Below are positions 25,844 through 37,197 of a stretch of 64,000 nucleotides of DNA, piece after piece. Made by a program: the position numbers and the translations under genes. Each line of letters starts with the position of its first letter. The first letter of the stretch is position 1. The notes under the pieces are model-generated. The model was given only the letters and a program-made list of their open reading frames with translations. It was not told where the DNA came from and made no database searches. The stretch is taken from contig NZ_JAESVD010000001.1 of the NCBI RefSeq assembly GCF_016765635.1, positions 496,001 through 560,000 on the forward strand, read 5' to 3'. This stretch comes from Shewanella schlegeliana (lineage in GTDB: Bacteria > Pseudomonadota > Gammaproteobacteria > Enterobacterales > Shewanellaceae).

Positions 25844-26204
25844 ATATCCACTTTCCATACGTTACCTAATAAGACTCATCACTTTAAGAGCTTTAACACT
25901 AACAAGCTTCTGTCCAAAAATGAGTTTGTAATATCTGAGGGAGTGAATTCGTGAGATGAATGGTCAGATGTCGCTGCGGCTGTGGGCTTCGGTTTCAAGG
26001 ATGAAACCGTAGAGCGGCCATGGAGGGCTTTACAGCGTTCCACAGAAGTAGCGACATGAGAGCTTACTAAGAGCTCTAGTTGCCTTTCTTGTGGTGAGCC
26101 GCTTTTGTCCAAAACTGAGCCGCAGCAATTTGTGATTGCTGTTTTCAAAAAGGCCAATGTGGATATATAGCACTATCTATGCAGCGAGTTTGACTCTATA
26201 CGGT
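25844..26204. other. Gene-poor stretch right of attC, repeat-like
   Basis: A minus-strand frame is open across 25879-26157, but it has no ribosome site or recognisable protein. Its GC-rich pieces (GTCGCTGCGGCTG and AAACCGTAGAGCGGCC) look like intergenic repeat DNA rather than a gene. AAATGAGTTT and AAACTGAGCC elements with TGTCCAAAA occur twice (about 25913 and 26107). I make no gene call. Confidence 0.35.
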
Positions 26205-26206
26205 TT

Positions 26207-26244
26207 AAGGCCACTTTCTTTTTAATAAGAAAGTGGCCTTTTTG
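26207..26244. terminator. Bidirectional terminator
   Basis: Perfect 14-bp stem AAGGCCACTTTCTT/AAGAAAGTGGCCTT with loop TTTAAT and T-runs. It ends the accessory segment and lies about 80 bp downstream of the radical SAM gene's stop. Confidence 0.9.
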
Positions 26245-26324
26245 ATAGGTTAACGCTATTGGTAGTCAGCAGGCTATTTACAGCTGAGGGCTCTTAACTG
26301 CAGTTGGCCCTCAATCGTAGAAGG

Positions 26325-28259
26325 TTAGTCTTCACTGCTGTCGATTAGGTTGTTAATCGCTCTTGAGACAAGATCTTTTTTCATCTGCGTGGGGGTAACT
26401 TTCTGGTTAAACCAGAAGCTCATTGGCTGGTCAAAGCCGATGCCGTGCATATAGTTGTAGATTGCCTTTCGTAGCCCCTCGCCAAGCATCTCATGATCGG
26501 TACCAGTTGGGTCGGTGAACTCGACATCGTTTTCAGCGAATAAGATCTCAGGACGCTCAGTAAGCGTGATACCAAACTTTTCAGGGTTCATGCCAACAGG
26601 GCTGTGAACCGTGGCGACAAATCGATGCCAGTAAGCTGACTGGAAACAACCTTGCTGCATCATCTGACGCACCATCTCTAACGAATCGACCGTTTCCTGC
26701 TCAGTTTGGGTCGGGAAACCATACATTAAATAGGCGTGAACCAATATTCCGGCATCGCTGAAGGCCTTGGTTACCTGAGCGACTCGCTCAACACTGACGC
26801 CTTTCTTCATTAGCTTCAATAGTCGATCTGATGCTACTTCAAGGCCGCCGCTTACTGCGATACAACCTGAATCTGCCAGCAATTGGCAACGCGCTTGGCT
26901 AAAGGTTCTCTCGAAACGAATATTGCCCCACCAGCTGATCACCACATTGCGTTCAATGAGTCGTTTTGCAAGCGCAAATAAAAGCTTTGGCGGTAGCGCT
27001 TCATCGACAAAGTGGAAGCCGGTCTCGCCAGTTTCTTCGATGAGTTGCTCGATTCTATCCACGAGCGCATCGGCGCTTGCGGCGTCAAAACGGCCGATAT
27101 AGTCGAGGCTAACATCGCAAAAACTGCATTTACGCCAGTAACAGCCATGGGCGATGGTCAGTTTATTCCAGCGGCCATCACTCCAAATGCGGTGCATCGG
27201 GTTGAGCATTTCACATAAAGACAGGTATTCACCTAAAGGCAGGCCGTCGTACACGGGGGCACCCACGTCAGTTTGTGGAATATCTTGCAGCTCTGCATTT
27301 TCATTGAAGTGTACGTAGATCTCGCCACTGTCATTTTGGGCGAGGAAGTAGGTGCGCACCAGCTCATCGACATCACGTTTGCCTTCAAAGTATTCCAGCA
27401 AGGTGATAAAAGGTCGCTCGCCATCATCGAGACAGATAAAATCGACAAACTCAAACACTCTTGGATCTTTGAGTGCTCGCAGCTCGGTATTGATAAAACC
27501 GCCGCCCATTACGATAGGGAGCTCTGGATTGATCGCTTTACAGGTTTGCGCAATGCGCAGGGCGCCTAACATATTGCCGGGGAAGGGCACGGTTAACGCC
27601 ACGACACTCGGTTGCGTCTCTTCCAAATACTGCTCAACTAATTGTTCTAAGATCTCTGAGCTGAAACTTGGTTCATCCATCAAGGTATCGTAGAGGTTGT
27701 CAAAGCTTGGGTTAGCCGCCGCTAATTGCTCGCCATAACGGCTCACTTCAAAGTAGGGATCGACCCCCTGAGTAATGACGCTCGACAGATCATTGATAAA
27801 CAGGGTCGCCAGATACTTGGCCTTATCTTGCACGCCTAAATTGCCAAAGGCTGCTTGCAGCACATCGCCAGATACCGCTTCCATCTGCGCAATTGCGTCA
27901 AATGCTGGGCCTTCTGGTAAAAAACGACGGGAGTTAATACGCAGTGCTAGGCTTGGATCTTTACCCTGTAAGAAGCGAATAGCTGGCTCAACGGCGAGGT
28001 GGTAACGGTCAAACTCCGCCAAAAAGTTAAAGATGACATCGGGCAGTTCATCGTCTTCAAAGTGTTCGAAGTTTTGTTCCACATGCTGACGAATAATCTC
28101 CAGCGCTGGCGCCGTCATCATCTCTAGGAAAAGCTCAATAGCAGGATCTCGCTGCACCGCCTCATAGCCTTGAGAGCGTAGAAACCCGGTTAAATACGCT
28201 GTCGCCGGATACGGCGTATTCAGCTGGGTCATAGGTGGAGTCATTAGAAGAACGGTCAT
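26325..28259 (-). CDS. B12-binding-type radical SAM protein with CX4CX2C cluster motif
   Basis: A 644-residue cytosolic protein. The N-terminal B12-binding-like region is spread over about 1-300: the LLMTPPMTQLNTPYPATAYL start, an atypical long insertion, then VVALTVPFPGNMLGALRIA and PIVMGGGFINTEL. The radical SAM barrel starts with HGCYWRKCSFCDVSLDYIGRF, with cysteines 373, 378 and 381. The first spacing is four residues rather than the usual three. Later motifs are GETGFHFVDEALPP, ISWWGNIRFER, GGLEVASDRLLKLMKKG and LMYGFPTQTEQET. A canonical B12 DxHxxG was not found. Substrate unknown. It stands alone between a terminator and an 850-bp gap. Confidence 0.85.
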   Translation of the reverse strand: MTVLLMTPPMTQLNTPYPATAYLTGFLRSQGYEAVQRDPAIELFLEMMTAPALEIIRQHVEQNFEHFEDDELPDVIFNFLAEFDRYHLAVEPAIRFLQGKDPSLALRINSRRFLPEGPAFDAIAQMEAVSGDVLQAAFGNLGVQDKAKYLATLFINDLSSVITQGVDPYFEVSRYGEQLAAANPSFDNLYDTLMDEPSFSSEILEQLVEQYLEETQPSVVALTVPFPGNMLGALRIAQTCKAINPELPIVMGGGFINTELRALKDPRVFEFVDFICLDDGERPFITLLEYFEGKRDVDELVRTYFLAQNDSGEIYVHFNENAELQDIPQTDVGAPVYDGLPLGEYLSLCEMLNPMHRIWSDGRWNKLTIAHGCYWRKCSFCDVSLDYIGRFDAASADALVDRIEQLIEETGETGFHFVDEALPPKLLFALAKRLIERNVVISWWGNIRFERTFSQARCQLLADSGCIAVSGGLEVASDRLLKLMKKGVSVERVAQVTKAFSDAGILVHAYLMYGFPTQTEQETVDSLEMVRQMMQQGCFQSAYWHRFVATVHSPVGMNPEKFGITLTERPEILFAENDVEFTDPTGTDHEMLGEGLRKAIYNYMHGIGFDQPMSFWFNQKVTPTQMKKDLVSRAINNLIDSSED

Positions 28260-28717
28260 AACCTGCCTTTAAATAGTCATACGAAATAGCCTGTATAAAT
28301 AAACGGTCTAAAAAAGGTACTGTCTGAAAATACACTGTACAAAACTCGACAATGCTAAACCATCAGTGAATAACCGTTATTGATAACAGAGCGCGGCTGC
28401 AAGCCTTAGTGTCAGGGTTGTTGCCAAAAATAATGGGGGATTCTAACAAATGTACTTAGCAAAAACCCGTAAATTAGCGAATGACGGGCGGGTTTATCTG
28501 CCAATCTTTTTAGGTTTTGCCGAATAACAATAGAAAAGTAACTGTTGTTGCTCTTGATAATGACTTTTTCATTGCGTAAAGCGATTTTTGATCGGTTAGA
28601 GTTAACCTCTACTCTTGGAGCGAATTGGGTCGACATCGAGCTTAACCATTCTTTCAGTTATTCACCTTGAATTAATTTGCCAAAAATCGTTCTGAGTAGA
28701 TCAACTTCTTATACTGA
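28260..28717. other. Gap upstream of the radical SAM gene
   Basis: About 460 bp. An ORF-sized frame on the minus strand (28412-28636) lacks a ribosome site and any recognisable sequence, so I do not call it. The promoter of the radical SAM gene must lie in the first 200 bp. Confidence 0.3.
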
Positions 28718-28882
28718 TTGGTATTAGAGGCGGTCGCATTGGAAGAGCGGTTAATTTTCTTCGATCCGGCTTGCTATAAGCATGTGTTCTTCCATAGAAC
28801 AGTGGTCGAGCAACTTGTGAAGGCCAACATAAAGGGAGTTGAGTTTATCGCGGCCGAAGGTTACTCAGATTTTGTACCTTAA
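28718..28882 (+). pseudogene. Possible C-terminal fragment of an Imm11/DUF1629-like gene
   Basis: 54 codons with no start of their own, ending at TAA 28880. The core DPACYKHVFFHRTVVEQL and ANIKGVEFIAAEGYSD resembles the C-terminal end of DUF1629 (Imm11-type) proteins, where a hydrophobic-plus-VV..L helix is followed by GVEF. The frame is closed by a TGA just upstream, inside ATTGGTATTA, which looks like the end of the ATACCAAT-type repeat. The rest of the gene is absent. The remaining 226 bp before katG shows nothing further. Confidence 0.35.
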
Positions 28883-29105
28883 GCGTCACGAGTCATTGCA
28901 AATAATCAACTCAAGCCTTCAACTCTCATGTTCTCTAAAACAACCCAAAAAGTTTACTTGCTTAGTTTAACGGTTATCAGTTAAAGGTTTACATATTCGC
29001 TTATCGAAAATTCAGAATAAACAACTACACTAGTTAAACCTTTAACCCTATACATACCAAGAATTAGCCGATTTGGTAATAACTTGCTAAATATTTAGGA
29101 GATAG

Positions 29106-31265
<2,160 letters not shown>

Positions 31266-31323
31266 TTGGTTATCTATTCGTTGACTTACTTTGCATGAGC
31301 TTGATGCTTGGTAACAGATGTTT

Positions 31324-31379
31324 GATAACTGATATTAGATAACTGATATTAGATAACTGATATTTGATAAGAGATGTCT
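31324..31379. repeat. 14-bp tandem repeat (GATAACTGATATTA), about four copies
   Basis: Two exact units at 31324-31351, a third with one change and a fourth degenerate (GATAAGAGATGTCT). It lies just after katG and before the shared terminator. Confidence 0.85.
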
Positions 31380-31383
31380 GATA

Positions 31384-31419
31384 AAAAAAGAGTTCTAAAT
31401 AATTTAGAACTCTTTTTTG
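31384..31419. terminator. Bidirectional terminator between katG and fadE
   Basis: Stem AGAGTTCTAAA/TTTAGAACTCT with loop TAA, A-run on the left and T-run on the right. Confidence 0.9.
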
Positions 31420-31451
31420 TTGTGCTTATGACTTAGGTATATAAATAATAC

Positions 31452-33899
31452 TTACGCCGCTTGCACCTCTTTTGTGTATTCAAGCGTGCGTGCTTTTAAC
31501 TCTTCATGGTCAAAATCATCGACGTTGATAGACTTCATGCGGCCAATCTCGGCGCGCTCAAGTAGCGCAACTTCCTCTTCGCTCAGTACCCCTAGGGCTT
31601 TACCTTCGGCGGCAACTTTATCTAACCACATGAAGGGGAGGCGTTTACCTGCAGCCTTACAGACTTTGTCGTAGATAGGCTCAGAGGCGATAATATCTTT
31701 AAAGGTCTGCTCTTGAATACCAACGGCGTTATGCTCACTCGGTGTCCAAAATTGTCCCTTACCTAAACGCTCACGGCTTGCACAAGGTGTTTGCATGATT
31801 TTAGCCACCTTGTGGTCAAGCACATCGCTTGGACGCTTAAGAGGGCGACCAAACGGGAAGATAACCGCGCGCAGTGCAATGCCGAGTCCCATTGGGAAGT
31901 TATCTAACAGATCATCGAGTGAAGACTGTAGCTTATACAGTGAATCCTCAACGGCCCACTGTACTAACGGTAGATCTTCGGTAAGGCGGCCCTCATCTTC
32001 ATAACGCTTAAGAGTTGCTGATGCCAAATAAAGCTGACTCAGTAGGTCGCCTAGGCGCGCCGAAATACGCTCTTTACGCTTAAGGTTACCACCCAAGGTT
32101 GCCATCGCTAAGTCCGATAGCAGGGCCAAGTTGGCACTAAAGCGGTTCATCTGCTGATAGTAACGCTTGGTCTTATCAGCATAAGGGACGTTAGAGAAGT
32201 AGCTAGAAGTTAAGCCCATCCACAAGCTACGAACTAGGTTGCTGGTGGTAAATCCGATATGACCAAAGATAGCGGCGTCAAAGTCGCGTAGGCCTTTGTT
32301 TGCATCCGGATCAAACGCCGACTCCATCTCGGCTAAGACATAGGGATGACAGCGGATTGCGCCTTGACCATAGATGATCATCGAGCGGGTAAGAATGTTG
32401 GCTCCCTCTACGGTAATAGCGATAGGAGCAGCCTGATAGCCACGACCTAGGTAGTTATTTGGGCCTAAACACACGCCCTTACCACCATGAATGTCCATGG
32501 CATCGATGACGCATCGCTGCATTCTGTCAGTCAGGTGATATTTAACGATTGCAGAGATCACCGATGGCTTTTCGCCAAGGTCGATACCTGTGGTGGTCAG
32601 AGTGGTTACCGCATCCATCAGGTAGGCGTTACCACCGATGCGCGCCATCGGCTCTTCAATTCCTTCTAGCTTTCCGATAGGTAGCTTAAATTGGCGACGA
32701 ATGCGAGCATAGGCACCCGTTGCAACGGCCGCAGTCTTAATGCCGCCTGCCGAATTTGACGGTAGGGTGATACCACGGCCAACCGATAGACACTCAACCA
32801 GCATTCTCCAGCCTTGGCCAGCCATCTCGGCGCCACCAATGATGAAACTGAGTGGTACAAACACATCTTTGCCGCGGGTTGGACCATTTTGGAACATGCA
32901 GTTTAGTGGGAAGTGACGACGGCCTGTTTCAACACCATCGACATCAGTTGGAATAAGTGCGCAGGTGATCCCTAGCTCTTCTTGGCTACCGAGCAATTGG
33001 TCAGGATCGCGCAGCTTAAAGGCGAGGCCTAATACCGTTGCAGTGGGTGCTAGGGTAATATAACGTTTGTTCCAGGTGAGCTTCATACCCAGCACTTCTT
33101 CGCCTTCCCATTCCCCTTTACAGACAATGCCGTAATCGGGAATCGCACCCGCATCGCTGCCTGCTTCTGGGCTAGTGAGGGCGAAACAGGGGACTTCTAA
33201 ACCTTTAGCAAGGCGCGGAAGGTAATACTCTTGCTGAGCCTGGGTACCGTAATGCTGCAAAAGTTCACCTGGGCCTAATGAGTTAGGCACACCAACCGTT
33301 GAAGCCAGCTCGCTGCTTAAGCCTGCAAGCTTTTGCAGTACGCGTGATTGTGCGTAGGCAGAATATTCTAAACCACCAAATTTCTTTTTGATGATCATCG
33401 CAAAGAAACCGTTATCTTTCAGGTATTGCCACACCTCTTCAGGCAGATCTGCTAACTCATGAGAAACTTGGTGTTGATTTACCATACGGCAAACTTCTTC
33501 GACTGGACCGTCGAGAAAGGCTTGCTCTTCGGCGCTTAAGCTAGCTTTTGGGTAGTTATGTAGCTTGCTCCAATCTGGCTTGCCTGCAAATAGGTCCGCT
33601 TCCCACCAGGTGGTTCCCGCTTCGATAGCTTCTTTTTCTGTCGAAGACATCTCAGGCATGATCCCACGATACATTTTCAATAATGGGCGGGTAATGACAT
33701 TTTGTCTGAATGAGCTGATATTAAGAGGGAGAGCAATGGCAAGAAACACTACCCATAGTAATGGGCTTACGCTGGCGGCGCCGGTTCCGATTGCCAATAC
33801 AATCGCGGTGCCTAAGGTGGCGGTGAGCAAAGCGACTCTTAGATAAGCGAAGGCGCCTATCGTAAAAATCATCGCCAAGATCCATAGTAGGGTAGTCAC
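31452..33899 (-). CDS. fadE: Acyl-CoA dehydrogenase FadE
   Basis: First step of fatty-acid beta-oxidation, acyl-CoA to trans-2-enoyl-CoA. The 815 residues match E. coli FadE. It has an N-terminal membrane region (two helices, about 1-65), then the FAD-dependent dehydrogenase core ([61 protein letters not shown] and [18 protein letters not shown]), and a C-terminal DUF1974 domain (from about 520: [25 protein letters not shown]). The predicted catalytic base region is in the GRGYQAAPI stretch. It has its own promoter with a FadR-like operator. Confidence 0.97.
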   Translation of the reverse strand: MTTLLWILAMIFTIGAFAYLRVALLTATLGTAIVLAIGTGAASVSPLLWVVFLAIALPLNISSFRQNVITRPLLKMYRGIMPEMSSTEKEAIEAGTTWWEADLFAGKPDWSKLHNYPKASLSAEEQAFLDGPVEEVCRMVNQHQVSHELADLPEEVWQYLKDNGFFAMIIKKKFGGLEYSAYAQSRVLQKLAGLSSELASTVGVPNSLGPGELLQHYGTQAQQEYYLPRLAKGLEVPCFALTSPEAGSDAGAIPDYGIVCKGEWEGEEVLGMKLTWNKRYITLAPTATVLGLAFKLRDPDQLLGSQEELGITCALIPTDVDGVETGRRHFPLNCMFQNGPTRGKDVFVPLSFIIGGAEMAGQGWRMLVECLSVGRGITLPSNSAGGIKTAAVATGAYARIRRQFKLPIGKLEGIEEPMARIGGNAYLMDAVTTLTTTGIDLGEKPSVISAIVKYHLTDRMQRCVIDAMDIHGGKGVCLGPNNYLGRGYQAAPIAITVEGANILTRSMIIYGQGAIRCHPYVLAEMESAFDPDANKGLRDFDAAIFGHIGFTTSNLVRSLWMGLTSSYFSNVPYADKTKRYYQQMNRFSANLALLSDLAMATLGGNLKRKERISARLGDLLSQLYLASATLKRYEDEGRLTEDLPLVQWAVEDSLYKLQSSLDDLLDNFPMGLGIALRAVIFPFGRPLKRPSDVLDHKVAKIMQTPCASRERLGKGQFWTPSEHNAVGIQEQTFKDIIASEPIYDKVCKAAGKRLPFMWLDKVAAEGKALGVLSEEEVALLERAEIGRMKSINVDDFDHEELKARTLEYTKEVQAA

Positions 33900-33966
33900 T
33901 GTAATTCTCCTTATATGTGTGACCGATAGTTAACCTAAAGGCACTTATTTTGAGGTTGACATCACA

Positions 33967-33995
33967 ATTATAGTGCGTGGTCAGACCTGTGTCTC
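33967..33995 (-). promoter_or_regulatory. fadE promoter with FadR-like operator between -35 and -10
   Basis: Read on the minus strand: -35 GAGACA (33990-33995), exactly 17 bases, -10 TATAAT (33967-33972). The spacer is occupied by TGGTCAGACCTGT on the plus strand (33978-33990), close to the E. coli FadR consensus AGCTGGTCCGACNTGTT. A repressor bound there would block the promoter and be released by long-chain acyl-CoA. Confidence 0.65.
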
Positions 33996-34142
33996 ATAAA
34001 ATCTAAACCTTAGTTAATTTTAATACAAGATTTTTTTAAACAAATGTTTAAATTTATTTCTCATCGACTAAGCATTCCACTGCAGCTATCAAGTGGTTAG
34101 AATATAATGATATAGAGGTAGTGATTGAACGGGATTGAATTA

Positions 34143-34928
34143 ATGTGCGAGTTGCTGGCCATGAGTGCCAATGTTCCGACAGATATTGTATTTAGTTTTA
34201 CAGGATTAGCACAAAGAGGTGGTGTCACTGGGCCTCACGTCGATGGTTGGGGGATCACTTTTTACGAAGGTAAGGGCAATCGTACCTTTAAAGATGCACG
34301 CCCTAGCAGTGAATCCCATGTTGCGCAGCTCATTAAGTCCTATCCGATAAAGAGTGAAGTGGTCGTGAGTCATATCCGCCAAGCTAACCGCGGATGTGTG
34401 TCATTAGAAAACACCCACCCTTTTACTCGAGAACTTTGGGGGCAATATTGGACCTATGCTCACAACGGCCAACTGAGTGACTATGAACAAAAGTTTGTAT
34501 CGACACGTTTTACTGCTGTGGGGGACACCGACAGTGAGATGGCATTCTGCTGGATCATGGACAAAGTCGTGGAGAAGTTTGGTGATAAGGCTCCCAACGA
34601 CAGGTTGGCTGTATATCACTATATTTCGACGTTAGCGGATGAAATTCGCGCCTTAGGTGTGTTTAACATGATCTTAAGTGATGGCGAGCACCTAATGAGT
34701 TACTGCAGCAATAATCTCTGTTATATCACTCGCCGCGCGCCCTTTGGTAAAGCAAAGCTTATCGACACCGATGTGGTAATCGATTTCGATAAAGAAACTA
34801 CTCCGAATGATGTGGTAACTGTCATCGCCACACGTCCATTGACCAATAATGAGCAGTGGAATGTGCTGAGTCCAGGCGAATGGAAGTTATTTAAGAAGGG
34901 CGAGCTTATTAGTTCATCTGCTCCCTAA
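34143..34928 (+). CDS. Class II glutamine amidotransferase, YafJ-like
   Basis: About 261 residues, an Ntn-type glutaminase domain standing alone. The catalytic cysteine must be residue 2 after Met removal, so the start is the ATG at 34143 (MCELLAMSAN), not the in-frame TTG at 34125. Family motifs: GWGITFYEGKG, VVSHIRQANRGCVSLENTHPF, AHNGQL and TDSEMAFCWIM. YafJ has no known acceptor partner. fadE and yafJ are close together in E. coli too, though their direct linkage here may be only historical. Divergent from fadE. A terminator follows. Confidence 0.9.
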   Translation: MCELLAMSANVPTDIVFSFTGLAQRGGVTGPHVDGWGITFYEGKGNRTFKDARPSSESHVAQLIKSYPIKSEVVVSHIRQANRGCVSLENTHPFTRELWGQYWTYAHNGQLSDYEQKFVSTRFTAVGDTDSEMAFCWIMDKVVEKFGDKAPNDRLAVYHYISTLADEIRALGVFNMILSDGEHLMSYCSNNLCYITRRAPFGKAKLIDTDVVIDFDKETTPNDVVTVIATRPLTNNEQWNVLSPGEWKLFKKGELISSSAP

Positions 34929-34942
34929 TCTATCCTGAAATT

Positions 34943-34979
34943 AAAAAGCTCGCTAAGGCTAACTTAGCGAGCTTTTTTG
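34943..34979 (+). terminator. Terminator after yafJ (may serve both strands)
   Basis: Stem AAAAGCTCGCTAAG/CTTAGCGAGCTTTT with loop GCTAA and six T. Confidence 0.9.
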
Positions 34980-35030
34980 TTATCTCTAGCTCAGAAATGA
35001 GAAGTGTCTTGTCGCTCGCCTTCTTAACGT

Positions 35031-35819
35031 TTACTCGCCTTCTTCATTACTGGCATCATCGTTCAGTTGTGCCTGCTTTGTGGCCGGTGTATTTGTTGGC
35101 GATGTTGGCTCAAAACGATAATTGAGCAGTTTAATGTCTAGCTGTTTGCTGCCTTTTTCGAAATGGGTTAGCCGTATTGGCAGGTAGCTGAGCTCTGGCG
35201 CCATCCAGAAGAAGGTTTGGCGTTTTTTGCTATCGCGTACGACCTCAAACTTGATGGTTTGATAACTGCCACTGTCGATATTGACGCGCTCTTTACCCAC
35301 AATCTTAAAGGCGTAATCATCGACTTCGCCCTCTTTGACCATAGTGTAATGCAATTCATCTTTATGGGCCTGCATGTCGAGCCTAAACTGCAGCTGCACC
35401 ATCAGTGGGTCGAACAGATCGTTGTCGTAGGGGAACTGAGCGCGCTCCTCTTTATAGCGGCTATGAACCACATTTTGCCCTTTAGCAAAGGCGGCTTGCT
35501 CTCTAAAACTGGGTCCTGTTCCGGTTCGCTCGACAGAGTAGCGCATAGGCACCAGTTGGTTGTCATCCTCTAAGGTAAAATCGCTACGGATATGGCGTTT
35601 ATCGGACAGCATTAATAGCCCGATATCACTATCGAAACGATACTGGAAGAAGTTACCTTGGGGCGCATCGAGAATATAACGGGCACGGCCGAGTTCTATA
35701 CTGCCGTAATTGACTTGATACTCTGCAGTATGAGGCGTGAGTGCCGTCGTTTCGGCAAGTGTTGAACTGCTTGCAAATAACAGGCTGATGGCGAATAGGG
35801 TCGGAAATTTTTTAGCCAA
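35031..35819 (-). CDS. DUF3108 periplasmic protein
   Basis: 262 residues. Signal peptide FPTLFAISLLFASSSTLA, then the DUF3108 core beginning HTAEYQVNYGSIELGRARYIL and ending RLTHFEKGSKQLDIKLLNY; beta-rich, lipoprotein-carrier-like fold. The tail (PTSPTNTPATKQAQ and following) is low complexity. Function not known to me. The alkyltransferase-like gene ends 21 bp upstream on the same strand, so the two probably share a transcript without an obvious functional link. Confidence 0.82.
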   Translation of the reverse strand: MAKKFPTLFAISLLFASSSTLAETTALTPHTAEYQVNYGSIELGRARYILDAPQGNFFQYRFDSDIGLLMLSDKRHIRSDFTLEDDNQLVPMRYSVERTGTGPSFREQAAFAKGQNVVHSRYKEERAQFPYDNDLFDPLMVQLQFRLDMQAHKDELHYTMVKEGEVDDYAFKIVGKERVNIDSGSYQTIKFEVVRDSKKRQTFFWMAPELSYLPIRLTHFEKGSKQLDIKLLNYRFEPTSPTNTPATKQAQLNDDASNEEGE

Positions 35820-35840
35820 ATATAACTCCTTACTCGCTTT

Positions 35841-36194
35841 CTAATATGGCATTGAAAGCACTAATGTTGCGATATCGGGTTGCCACTCATAGTCAGACAA
35901 CTTAACTCTGCCACGGTTCACTATAATTCCTTCTGCACGCAGGCTCTGCATCTGCTCTATAAAGGGGGGCGTATGCTCTGCAAAGGATATTTTTCCCTGA
36001 CTATTAATGACTCTATGCCAAGGAAGCGCCATCTCGGGTGGCGCCGCGCGTAATGCCTTTGAGACCAAGCGCGCCCGACCGGGCAGGCCTGCTAAATCAG
36101 CGACCTTACCGTAAGAATAGACCTTACCTTCAGGGATCATAGACACTATGTGCCAAATTTTAGCCATCGGTGAGGGTTTATTGCTAACTTGCAT
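35841..36194 (-). CDS. Alkyltransferase-like protein (ATL, YbaZ type)
   Basis: 117 residues. Same fold as the C-terminal domain of O6-alkylguanine alkyltransferases, with VYSYGKVADLAGLPGRARLVSKALRA matching the HTH and arginine-finger region. The active-site PCHRV is PWHRV here (Trp59). Without the cysteine it cannot transfer alkyl groups. The family binds O6-alkylguanine lesions and flags them for nucleotide excision repair. Start at the ATG at 36192-36194; an internal ATG at residue 10 is possible. Upstream of the DUF3108 gene. Confidence 0.92.
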   Translation of the reverse strand: MQVSNKPSPMAKIWHIVSMIPEGKVYSYGKVADLAGLPGRARLVSKALRAAPPEMALPWHRVINSQGKISFAEHTPPFIEQMQSLRAEGIIVNRGRVKLSDYEWQPDIATLVLSMPY

Positions 36195-36405
36195 GAATAA
36201 TGATTTCCTTTGTTACGGTAAATTCTAACGGCAATAAGATCAACTCACTGATCTGTTTGTAACCATTAAGCGCAGCATGCTGGTTGCACCTGTTAACCGG
36301 TTGGTTGTGGTGAATGTTTTGGTTAATCGGTTGTAATATAAAGTAAAACCCCTTGCTGAGTCTTGATGCTAAAGTAATAATAGCGCTTTTTTACCGGTAT
36401 ATATA

Positions 36406-37077
36406 ATGTCAGTAAAGGCGTTCACTCCTTTTGTAGGCTCTTTGTTATTTCTTTCTGCTATTTCTGCGCCGATTTATGCCAATGATTTTAGGCATATTGC
36501 CGATCCACTTAATTTAAATGATTCGCTTTACTTAGGCTTCGACGGAGATGTGTTTAAACTCGGGGGAAGTTTTGCCACGAGTCATCAAAAGTTTTCCGCC
36601 AATACCAACTTAGGTGGCGATAAGTGGCATTTAGGCTATCTGTATTCCACTAACCAGCTGAACCTTAGAGCCTCGGTTCAACATGGCAAAACAGATACCC
36701 CACAGGGCAAAGCCAGCCATTATCAGTATCAACTAGGTTTAATGACCGAGCATCAAGGTTGGTTTGCGACTCAGCTCTTCACCGAACTCGCTGTAAATCA
36801 CCTAGCAGTAAAATCCTATAAAGATAGCACTGCTGCGAATGTGAATATGACGCTACTTAAGCCGATGACTGAGCATTGGTATAGTGAGTTTTTTGCACAG
36901 GGCAACATGGGAATAGATGGCGTAGAGCGTTATGAAGCCAGAAGTTGGCTAGCGCTAGGTTATCAAATTAACCCGCAGTGGTCTTGGGTTGTACGTTATC
37001 AGTATGATTGGGAAAAGCTAGAGCGTTTTGAAAGTGAAGATACACAATGGGTGTTTGCGGTGCGCTCACAATTCTAA
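36406..37077 (+). CDS. Small outer-membrane beta-barrel protein, unassigned
   Basis: 223 residues. Signal peptide AFTPFVGSLLFLSAISAPIYA, cleaved before NDF. The mature part alternates polar and aromatic residues in short strands (YLGFDGDVFKLGGSFAT, WHLGYLYSTNQLNLRASV, SWLALGYQINPQWSWVVRYQYDW) and ends with a C-terminal Phe, the classic barrel assembly signal. About 8-10 strands are likely. No family recognised. It is read alone, with no strong ribosome site visible. Confidence 0.65.
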   Translation: MSVKAFTPFVGSLLFLSAISAPIYANDFRHIADPLNLNDSLYLGFDGDVFKLGGSFATSHQKFSANTNLGGDKWHLGYLYSTNQLNLRASVQHGKTDTPQGKASHYQYQLGLMTEHQGWFATQLFTELAVNHLAVKSYKDSTAANVNMTLLKPMTEHWYSEFFAQGNMGIDGVERYEARSWLALGYQINPQWSWVVRYQYDWEKLERFESEDTQWVFAVRSQF

Positions 37078-37197
37078 CATTTTGACTCTAGATGCTCGCT
37101 TGGCTTCTAAATAAAATGCCCATGTAACTGAGTACACGGGCATGTTCCTTTTCACTAGACCTGTTTTATCAAGTCAGATATATCTTATTAAAGTCGC

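Noticed and set aside
25879..26157. 92-codon open frame on the minus strand
   Set aside because: No ribosome site or recognised protein, and the DNA looks like repeat DNA near a terminator.
28412..28636. 74-codon minus-strand frame upstream of the radical SAM gene
   Set aside because: No ribosome site or recognisable sequence; probably chance.
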